Shown: one piece after another, positions 35,183 through 40,897 of the stretch
Numbering within the stretch: position 1 is the first letter of the stretch
Layout: each line of letters starts with the position of its first letter
NCBI GenBank assembly: GCA_016845305.1
Contig: JAERSW010000035.1
Span: 1 to 40,897 of the forward strand
DNA: 40,897 bases
Source: Acidimicrobiales bacterium
GTDB taxonomy: Bacteria > Actinomycetota > Acidimicrobiia > Acidimicrobiales > MedAcidi-G1
Direction: 5' to 3'
The notes under the pieces: model-generated
The model's database searches: none
What the model saw: only the letters and a program-made list of their open reading frames with translations
What the model was told of the DNA's origin: nothing
Position numbers and translations under genes: made by a program

Positions 35183-35202
35183 CCGGAACCGGCCGTTTCC
35201 GG
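35183..35202 (-). terminator. Hairpin between the GroES paralogue and hisI
   Basis: CCGGAA at 35183-35188 pairs with TTCCGG at 35197-35202, after the GroES-paralogue stop and before the hisI promoter. It may separate the two transcripts. The stem is short and lacks a T-run. Confidence 0.35.
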
Positions 35203-35224
35203 CGGTGCCGGCCCTCGGTCCGGG

Positions 35225-35608
35225 CTACAGGTAGAGGCCGGTGCTGCCCTCTTCGAGGCGGCGGGCGGCCACGGCGTGGATGTCGCGCTCCCGGAGGATC
35301 ACGTAGTCGTGCCCCCGGACCTCGACCTCGTAGCGGTCCTCCGGGTTGAACAGCACCTGGTCGCCGACCTCCATGGCCCGCACGTTGGGACCGGCGGCCA
35401 CCACCTCGGCCCAGCCCAGGCGCTTGCCGACCTGGGCGGTGGCCGGAATGAGGATGCCCCCGGTAGAGCGGCGCTCGCCCTCCTCGGCGTCCAGCCGCAC
35501 CAGGATGCGGTCGTTCAGCATCTTGATGGGCAGGCCCTCGTGGTCCGAGGGGCCCGGCAGGGCGCCGTTGCCCGTCGACGACACGGCAGGGGAATCGGTG
35601 CTGCTCAC
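35225..35608 (-). CDS. GroES-like co-chaperonin paralogue
   Basis: The 127-residue protein contains a full GroES fold from about residue 27: [11 protein letters not shown], mobile loop [14 protein letters not shown] with the GroEL-contacting hydrophobic triplet ILI, then [18 protein letters not shown] and [12 protein letters not shown]. It is longer than standard GroES because of a 26-residue Ser/Gly-rich N-terminus and a C-terminal tail ending STGLYL. Similar tailed paralogues, as I recall, exist in other actinobacteria. No groEL is adjacent. TACCGT seven bases before the GTG supports this start; the alternative is Met30. Confidence 0.85.
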   Translation of the reverse strand: MSSTDSPAVSSTGNGALPGPSDHEGLPIKMLNDRILVRLDAEEGERRSTGGILIPATAQVGKRLGWAEVVAAGPNVRAMEVGDQVLFNPEDRYEVEVRGHDYVILRERDIHAVAARRLEEGSTGLYL

Positions 35609-35615
35609 GGCGGGA

Positions 35616-35621
35616 ACGGTA
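35616..35621 (-). promoter_or_regulatory. Leaderless -10 element (TACCGT) of the GroES paralogue
   Basis: TACCGT is followed by seven bases and the GTG start on the minus strand, within a 30-base gap after hisF. Confidence 0.55.
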
Positions 35622-35638
35622 CCGGCGGTCGGCGACGG

Positions 35639-36406
35639 TCAGGCCGGGCGGACGGCCACCCCGGCGGCCGCCAGGTGGGCCTTGGCCTCGGCCACGGTGT
35701 GCTCGCCGAAGTGGAAGATCGAGGCGGCCAGTACGGCGTCGGCCCCGCCGTCCACGGCGCCCTCCACCAGGTGGTCCAGCGCGCCGACTCCGCCCGAGGC
35801 GATCAGGGGCACGGTGGCCGCCGGGCCGACGGCGCGCAGCATCTCGACGTCGAAGCCGTCGCGGGTGCCGTCGCGGTCCATGGACGTCAGCAGGATCTCG
35901 CCGGCTCCCCGCTTCACCACCTCGGCCACCCAGGCCACCAGGTCGATCCCGGTCGGGGTGCGTCCCCCGTGGGTGAACACCTGGAAACCGCTGGGGGCAT
36001 CGGGTTCGCGTCGGGCGTCGACGGCGACGACCACGCACTGGCTGCCGAACTCGGCGGCCACCTCGCCGACCAGGTCGGGGCGGTCGACCGCGGCGGTGTT
36101 GACCGACACCTTGTCGGCGCCAGCCCGCAGGATGCCCCGGGCGTCGTCCACCGAGCGGATCCCGCCGCCCACCGTGAACGGGATGAACACCTCCTCGGCC
36201 ACGTGGCGGACCATGTCCAACGTGGTATCGCGGGCGTCCGACGAGGCGGTGATGTCGAGGAAGACCAGCTCGTCGGCGCCCTCGGCGTCGTAGCGGGCGG
36301 CCAGCTCGACCGGGTCACCGGCGTCGCGCAGGCCCACGAAGTTGACGCCCTTGACGACGCGGCCGCCGTCGACGTCGAGACAGGGCACCACCCGGACGGT
36401 CTCCAC
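35639..36406 (-). CDS. hisF: Imidazole glycerol-phosphate synthase, cyclase subunit
   Basis: The 255-residue barrel enzyme uses ammonia from HisH to form imidazole glycerol phosphate and AICAR. The catalytic acids Asp11 (VPCLDVDGG) and Asp130 (VVAVDARR) are in place, and the phosphate loops GGGIRSV and ASGGVGA are intact. The GTG at 36404-36406 gives the standard length and starts one base after the hisA stop. Confidence 0.96.
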   Translation of the reverse strand: METVRVVPCLDVDGGRVVKGVNFVGLRDAGDPVELAARYDAEGADELVFLDITASSDARDTTLDMVRHVAEEVFIPFTVGGGIRSVDDARGILRAGADKVSVNTAAVDRPDLVGEVAAEFGSQCVVVAVDARREPDAPSGFQVFTHGGRTPTGIDLVAWVAEVVKRGAGEILLTSMDRDGTRDGFDVEMLRAVGPAATVPLIASGGVGALDHLVEGAVDGGADAVLAASIFHFGEHTVAEAKAHLAAAGVAVRPA

Positions 36407-36407
36407 C

Positions 36408-37178
36408 TCAGGCCCCCGCTCCCCCGGCGGGACCGGCGCCCAGGCGGCGCACCGCGTCGGCCAGATCGACGGTGCCCTCGTAGAGCGCCCGCCCGAGGAT
36501 GATCCCGGCGATGCGGCGGCCGCCGGCCTCGAGGGCGGCGAGGTCGTCGAGGTCCGAGGGTCGCCCCACGCCGCCGGATGCCACCACGTCGACGGGCGTG
36601 GTCGCGAGCGCGCCGGCCAGGCCGTCGAGGTCGGGGCCCTCCAGCGTGCCGTCGCGTTCGATGCGGGTGATGACGAAGGCGGCCGTGCCCAGGTCCGAGT
36701 AACGGGCCAGGGCGTCGTCGAGGCGCAGGCCGCTGCCCTCGGTCCAGCCCCGGACGGCCACCTCGTCGCCACGGACGTCGAGGCCGACGGCCACGGGCCC
36801 GTGGGCGGCCACCGCCGGCACCAGGTCGGGGTCCTCCACGGCCGCGGTGCCCAACACGACGCGGGCCACGCCGGCGTCGAACAGGGCCCGGGCGTCGTAG
36901 ACGCTGCGCACCCCGCCCCCGGTCTGGACGGGCACGTCCAGCGCCGCGGCCACGGCGGCCACCACCGGACGGTTCACCGGGTCACCCGAGCGGGCCGCGT
37001 CGAGGTCGACCACGTGCACCCAGTCGGCGCCGGCCGCCTGGAAGGCCAGGGCCTGGGCGACCGGGTCGTCGCCGTAGACGGTCTCCCGGTCGTAGTCGCC
37101 CTGCAGCAGGCGCACGCACCGGCCGCCGCGCAGGTCGATGGCCGGGAAGAGTGCGGGCCGGAAGGCGACGGTGCTCAT
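36408..37178 (-). CDS. hisA: ProFAR isomerase HisA
   Basis: The 256-residue barrel enzyme isomerises the fourth intermediate of histidine synthesis. Catalytic acids are Asp15 ([10 protein letters not shown]) and Asp134 (VGLDVRGD), with phosphate loops TGGGVRS and ASGGVG. In many actinobacteria this gene is the bifunctional PriA that also replaces TrpF. Here a real trpF exists, so a single role is more likely, though the active site cannot exclude residual TrpF activity. The ATG overlaps the hisH stop as ATGA. Confidence 0.95.
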   Translation of the reverse strand: MSTVAFRPALFPAIDLRGGRCVRLLQGDYDRETVYGDDPVAQALAFQAAGADWVHVVDLDAARSGDPVNRPVVAAVAAALDVPVQTGGGVRSVYDARALFDAGVARVVLGTAAVEDPDLVPAVAAHGPVAVGLDVRGDEVAVRGWTEGSGLRLDDALARYSDLGTAAFVITRIERDGTLEGPDLDGLAGALATTPVDVVASGGVGRPSDLDDLAALEAGGRRIAGIILGRALYEGTVDLADAVRRLGAGPAGGAGA

Positions 37179-37855
37179 GCCACCCTCCGTTCGGCGCGTC
37201 GGGCGTCGACGAGGGCCACGAAGTTGGCCAGGACCCGCAGGCCCGCCGTCGACGACTTCTCGGGGTGGAACTGGCAGGCCCACAGGTCGCCCACCGCCTC
37301 CGCCGCGCAGACCTCCGTGCCGTACCGGCAGGTGGCGACGGTGGCCGGGCCGACGGGCGCCGCGTAGCCGTGGACGAAGTAGGTCCATGGTCCGTCGCCC
37401 AGGCCGGCGAACATCGGATGGTCGGCGGCCCCGTCCACCGGCTCGAGCCGGTTCCACTGCATCTGGGGCCGCTTCACGTCGCCGACCAGCACGCCGACGT
37501 CGCCGTCCAGCACGCCCAGGCCCACGGCCCCCGGCGACTCGTCGCTGCCGTGGTGGAGCATCTGGAGGCCCACGCAGATCCCGAGGAACGGCGGACCGGT
37601 GCCCGCCGACGCCCCGCGGGCCGCCCGTTCGGCGACGGGACGTAGGCCGGACGCGGCCAGGGCCTCCACGCAGCGCCCGAAGGCCCCCACGCCGGGGAGG
37701 ACCACGCCGTCGGCGGCCGCCACCAGGTCGGGGTCGTCGGTGAGGCGGGCATCGGCGCCGACCTTCTCGAGCGCCTTCTGCGCCGAGCGGAGGTTGCCGA
37801 TGCCGTAGTCGAGGACGGCCAGCAGCGGGGCCGGGCCCGCCGACGGGTCGCTCAC
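37175..37855 (-). CDS. hisH: Imidazole glycerol-phosphate synthase, glutaminase subunit
   Basis: This 226-residue class I glutamine amidotransferase delivers ammonia to HisF. The triad is Cys94 in FLGICVGLQML, His197 and Glu199 in CQFHPEKS. The N-terminal DYGIGNLRSAQKAL and LPGVGAFG are conserved. The GTG start overlaps the hisB stop by four bases and the stop overlaps hisA, so hisB-hisH-hisA are all coupled. Confidence 0.96.
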   Translation of the reverse strand: MSDPSAGPAPLLAVLDYGIGNLRSAQKALEKVGADARLTDDPDLVAAADGVVLPGVGAFGRCVEALAASGLRPVAERAARGASAGTGPPFLGICVGLQMLHHGSDESPGAVGLGVLDGDVGVLVGDVKRPQMQWNRLEPVDGAADHPMFAGLGDGPWTYFVHGYAAPVGPATVATCRYGTEVCAAEAVGDLWACQFHPEKSSTAGLRVLANFVALVDARRAERRVA

Positions 37856-38448
37856 AGGCTGCCCTTGGTGGACGGTACGTCGCCGCCCTCGACCCGCACG
37901 GCGTCGCGCAGCGAGCGGGCCACGCCCTTGAACGAGGCCTCGATGATGTGGTGGGTGTTGCGCCCCCGGACCGAGGTGAGGTGCAGGGTGATGCGGGCGG
38001 CCACGGTGAAGGCCCGCCAGAACTCCTCCATCAGCTGGGGGTCGAACGGCGGGTCGCCGAGGATCTTCTCGCCGGGGAACTCCACCTCGTGGTGCAGGTA
38101 GGGCCGGCCCGACAGGTCGAGGGCCACGTCGACCAGGGCCTCGTCGAGCGGGACCCGCATCGAGGCGAAGCGCCGCACGCCGGCCTTGTCGCCCAGCGCC
38201 TCGGCGAACGCCTCGCCGACGGCGATGCCCACGTCCTCGACGGTGTGGTGGGCGTCGATCTCCAGGTCGCCCCGGCACGACACCTCGAGGCCCATGCCGC
38301 CGTGGCGGCCCAGCTGGTCGAGCATGTGGTCGAAGAACGGGATGCCGGTCGAGGCCGAGACCCCGACGACCTCGGTGCGGTCCAGGTCGACGGCGACCGA
38401 GATCTCGGTCTCCTTCGTGGTGCGTTGGCGGCGGCCGATGCGGGCCAT
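37852..38448 (-). CDS. hisB: Imidazoleglycerol-phosphate dehydratase
   Basis: The 198-residue manganese enzyme dehydrates imidazoleglycerol phosphate. Both metal-binding repeats are present: DAHHTVED (His67, His68, Glu71) and NTHHIIEA (His166, His167, Glu170). It is the monofunctional form with no phosphatase domain. The ATG begins one base after the hisC stop. The open frame upstream is antiframe of hisC. Confidence 0.97.
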   Translation of the reverse strand: MARIGRRQRTTKETEISVAVDLDRTEVVGVSASTGIPFFDHMLDQLGRHGGMGLEVSCRGDLEIDAHHTVEDVGIAVGEAFAEALGDKAGVRRFASMRVPLDEALVDVALDLSGRPYLHHEVEFPGEKILGDPPFDPQLMEEFWRAFTVAARITLHLTSVRGRNTHHIIEASFKGVARSLRDAVRVEGGDVPSTKGSL

Positions 38449-38449
38449 G

Positions 38450-39550
38450 TCAGTCCCCTTCCGTGGACGGGCTGTCGAGTGCCTCCCGGAGGGCGTCCAG
38501 GAAGTGGTCGTTCTCCTGCCGCGTGCCGACGGTGACCCGCAGGCACCCCTCGACGCCGGGCATGGCGGTGAAGTCGCGGACCAGCACCGACCGGTCCAGC
38601 AGGGCCTGCCAGACGTCGCGTCCGGGGCGGGCCTCGGGGCGGAACAGCACGAAGTTTGCCTGCGACGGCCACGTGGTGACCGGAAGGTCGGCCAGGGCGG
38701 CCGACAGGCGGTCGCGTTCGGCGACCAGGGTGGCCACCCGCTCGGCCATGGCGTCGGCATGGCGCAGGGCCAGGACCCCGACGGCCTGCTTGAGCGAGTC
38801 GAGGTGGTACGGCAGGACCACCTTCTCCAGCTCAGCCACGCACCATTCGGGGGCCAGGAGGTGGCCGAGGCGGACGCCGGCCATGGCCCAGGTCTTGGAG
38901 AAGGTCCGGCTGACCACCAGGGGGCGGTCGTCGGCCAGCAGGGTCGCCGCGCTGGCCTCGGCGAACTGGCCGTAGGCCTCGTCGACGACCACCAGGCCGC
39001 CGTACCCGGCCGCCGCGTCGACGACGTCGGACACCAGGTCCAGCGGGTCGACGGTGCCCGTCGGGTTGTTGGGCGAGCAGAGGAAGACCAGGTCGGGCCG
39101 CTGGTCGGCCATGAGGGCGAGGACGTCGTCGCGCACCAGGCGGTGGTCGGCATCACGGCCGCCGCGCACCAGCCCCGTGCCGGTGGTGAGGGCGATCTGG
39201 GCGTACATGGCGTAGGTGGGCTCGAAGATCGCCGCCGAGCGTCCCGGACCGCCGTACGCCAGGAACAGGCTCTGGAGCACCTCGTTGGAGCCGTTGGCGG
39301 CGAACACCTGCCCGGCCGCCACGCCGTGCGCGTCGGCCAGAGCGGCCCGCAGGGCCGTGGCGCCCCGGTCCGGGTAGCGGTGCCAGGCCTGGTCGGCCAC
39401 CGCGGCGGCCACCGCCTCGGTGAAGGCGGCCGGGGGCGGCACGGGCGACTCGTTGGTGTTGAGCCGGACGTCGACGTCGACCTGGGGCGAGTGGTAGCCG
39501 TCCATGGCGGCCACGCCGGGCCGGGCGGCGGGCAGCACGGGGTCAGCCAC
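38450..39550 (-). CDS. hisC: Histidinol-phosphate aminotransferase
   Basis: This 366-residue PLP aminotransferase has RLNTNESP at the N-terminus, SPNNPTG, Asp190 and Tyr193 in VVVDEAYG, and the cofactor Lys219 in SRTFSKTWAMAGVRLG. The GTG at 39548-39550 gives the family N-terminus (a hydrophobic stretch leading to GYHSPQVDVDVRL) and overlaps the hisD end by eight bases, which implies coupled translation. A methionine 15 residues further in is less likely. Confidence 0.95.
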   Translation of the reverse strand: MADPVLPAARPGVAAMDGYHSPQVDVDVRLNTNESPVPPPAAFTEAVAAAVADQAWHRYPDRGATALRAALADAHGVAAGQVFAANGSNEVLQSLFLAYGGPGRSAAIFEPTYAMYAQIALTTGTGLVRGGRDADHRLVRDDVLALMADQRPDLVFLCSPNNPTGTVDPLDLVSDVVDAAAGYGGLVVVDEAYGQFAEASAATLLADDRPLVVSRTFSKTWAMAGVRLGHLLAPEWCVAELEKVVLPYHLDSLKQAVGVLALRHADAMAERVATLVAERDRLSAALADLPVTTWPSQANFVLFRPEARPGRDVWQALLDRSVLVRDFTAMPGVEGCLRVTVGTRQENDHFLDALREALDSPSTEGD

Positions 39551-40850
39551 CGTCGGACTCCCCCGGTCGGTCGGCCACCCGGATGCGCACCGACTCGGCG
39601 TGGGCGGCGAGCCCCTCGGCGTCGGCCAGGGCGGCCACATGCGGGGCGAGGCGTTCCAGCGCCCCCCGGTCCGCGGTGACCACGTGGACCTCCTTGGTGA
39701 AGTCGGCCACGGTCAGGGCGCCGGAGAAGCGCGCCGTGCCGGCGGTGGGCAGGACGTGGCTGGGCCCGGCCACGTAGTCACCGAGCGACGCGGGCGACCA
39801 CGGGCCGCAGAACACGGCGCCGGCGTGGCGGACCCGGTCGGCCATCGCCTCGGCGCCCTCGACCATGAGCTGCAGGTGCTCGGGGGCGATGGCGTCGGCC
39901 ACGGCGAGCGCCTCGTCGGGCCCGTCGACCAGCACCGTCCAGCCGGCCGAGGCCAGCGTGGCGGTGACGTCGTCACGCCGGGGCGAGGCCTCGACGATGC
40001 GCTCGACCTCGGCCTCCACCGCGTCGGCCACGGCCTCGTCCCACGAGACCAACCAGGCCAGCCCGTCGGGGCCGTGCTCGGCCTGGACGACCACGTCGAC
40101 CGCGGCATAGGCGGGCGGTGCGCCGGCGTCGGCCACCACCACGACCTCCGAGGGGCCGGCGAAGGCCGAGGGCACCCCGACCAGGCCCGCCACCTCGCGC
40201 TTGGCGAGGGCCACGTAGACGTTGCCGGGCCCGGCGATGACGTCCACCTTGGGAACCGAGGCGGTGCCGTGGGCCATGGCGGCCACGGCCTGAGCGCCGC
40301 CGACGGCGCAGACCACGTCGACGCCGGCCACGGCGGCCGCTGCGAGGGTGACCTCGGCGATGCGTCCGTCGGGGCCGGGCGGCACGCACAGGACGACCTC
40401 GTCGACGCCGGCCACCCGGGCCGGCACCGCGGTCATGAGCACCGTGGAGGGGTAGGCGGCCCGCCCACCGGGGGCGTAGCAGCCGGCCCGTTCGACAGGG
40501 CGGCTCGACGAGCGGACGACGAGGCCGGCGTCCTCGGTGCGGTGTTCGGGGTGCACCTGACCCTCGTGGTGGCGGCGCACGTTGGCGGCGGCCACCTCCA
40601 GCGCGGTGCGGACCTCGGGGTCGATGTGGTCCAGGGCGGCGGCCACCTCGGCGGGGTCGACGCGGATGCTCGGCGGTTCGGCGCCGTCGAAGCGGGCGGT
40701 CAGCTCCCGGAGGGCGTCGTCACCCCGGGCCACCACCTCGGCGATGATGGCTCGGACGGCCTCGAGCGGACCCTCGCCGGCCACCTCGGGCCGGGGCAGG
40801 ACGGCAGACAGGTCGCCGAGGGGACCGCGCAGGTCGAGTCGCCGGAGCAC
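39543..40850 (-). CDS. hisD: Histidinol dehydrogenase
   Basis: The 435-residue zinc enzyme oxidises histidinol to histidine in two NAD-dependent steps. Visible are GCYAPGGRAAYPSTVLM, VIAGPGNVYV, FAGPSEVVV, the metal-contact region VQAEHGPDG, APEHLQ and the C-terminal AGPSHVLPT. It is the first gene of the his cluster. The GTG start is fixed by TAGCGT six bases upstream. The first enzymes of the pathway (hisG, hisE) and the histidinol phosphatase are not in the window. Confidence 0.97.
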   Translation of the reverse strand: MLRRLDLRGPLGDLSAVLPRPEVAGEGPLEAVRAIIAEVVARGDDALRELTARFDGAEPPSIRVDPAEVAAALDHIDPEVRTALEVAAANVRRHHEGQVHPEHRTEDAGLVVRSSSRPVERAGCYAPGGRAAYPSTVLMTAVPARVAGVDEVVLCVPPGPDGRIAEVTLAAAAVAGVDVVCAVGGAQAVAAMAHGTASVPKVDVIAGPGNVYVALAKREVAGLVGVPSAFAGPSEVVVVADAGAPPAYAAVDVVVQAEHGPDGLAWLVSWDEAVADAVEAEVERIVEASPRRDDVTATLASAGWTVLVDGPDEALAVADAIAPEHLQLMVEGAEAMADRVRHAGAVFCGPWSPASLGDYVAGPSHVLPTAGTARFSGALTVADFTKEVHVVTADRGALERLAPHVAALADAEGLAAHAESVRIRVADRPGESDGG

Positions 40851-40856
40851 CCCGTC

Positions 40857-40862
40857 ACGCTA
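40857..40862 (-). promoter_or_regulatory. Leaderless -10 element (TAGCGT) of the his cluster
   Basis: TAGCGT is followed by six bases and the hisD GTG on the minus strand. The 35 bases visible upstream contain no -35-like hexamer. Confidence 0.6.
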
Positions 40863-40897
40863 CCGGTCGTCGCTCCCGGCCTCCGGGGGGATTCCGG

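Overview
This window is a continuous stretch of housekeeping chromosome from a very GC-rich bacterium. The gene order is that of the actinobacterial core: uvrC/rapZ/yvcK/gap/pgk/tpiA/secG, uvrB/coaE/rpsA/polA/ANTAR regulator, and hisDCBHAF-hisI-trpE-trpC-trpB-trpA. Three features point to a deep-branching actinobacterium such as Acidimicrobiia: fatty-acid synthesis genes placed beside these blocks, a dedicated trpF, and a TAnnnT promoter placed directly at start codons. The lineage is inferred from gene order and protein character only. I see no insertion sequence, prophage, CRISPR array or obviously foreign segment. The many long antisense reading frames are artefacts of high GC.

Layout. 1-5.8 kb (minus): secG (cut by the window edge), tpiA, pgk, gap, then yvcK, rapZ and a SAM methyltransferase; whiA is not between yvcK and gap, where it usually sits. 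5.9-6.7 kb (plus): an EamA-type membrane transporter. 6.7-13.6 kb (minus): uvrC, uvrA and uvrB, a complete UvrABC excinuclease set. 13.7-20.3 kb (minus): coaE, rpsA, a methyltransferase coupled to polA, polA, an ANTAR response regulator and a small coiled-coil protein. 20.4-21.5 kb: a DUF3105-like lipoprotein, a small membrane protein and tRNA-Leu(CAA). 21.6-25.6 kb: fatty-acid synthesis (fabD, fabG, acpP, fabF on plus; fabZ on minus). fabD carries an unusual C-terminal biotinyl/lipoyl-like domain without the modifiable lysine. 25.7-26.7 kb: the HU protein gene and a group II truncated haemoglobin that trails the trp operon. 26.7-30.1 kb (minus): trpC-trpF-trpB-trpA. 30.2-32.4 kb (plus): an OmpR-type two-component system inserted between trpC and ygfZ-trpE. 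32.4-40.9 kb (minus): ygfZ, trpE, hisI, a GroES paralogue, hisF, hisA, hisH, hisB, hisC, hisD.

Two themes run through the window. First, eleven genes have a TAnnnT hexamer ending exactly 6 or 7 bases before the start codon, with no evident ribosome binding site or -35 box. This is the layout of leaderless transcripts, and it lets one predict where transcription units begin inside apparently long operons. Second, genes within units are tightly coupled: seven pairs share a 4-base GTGA or ATGA overlap, and others overlap by 1 or 8 bases.

I find no clearly new multi-gene defence or metabolic system. The observations I rate highest are the FabD fusion, the leaderless promoter pattern, the 11-bp-spaced repeats between trpC and the two-component system, the missing whiA, and the actinobacterial GroES paralogue inside the his cluster.
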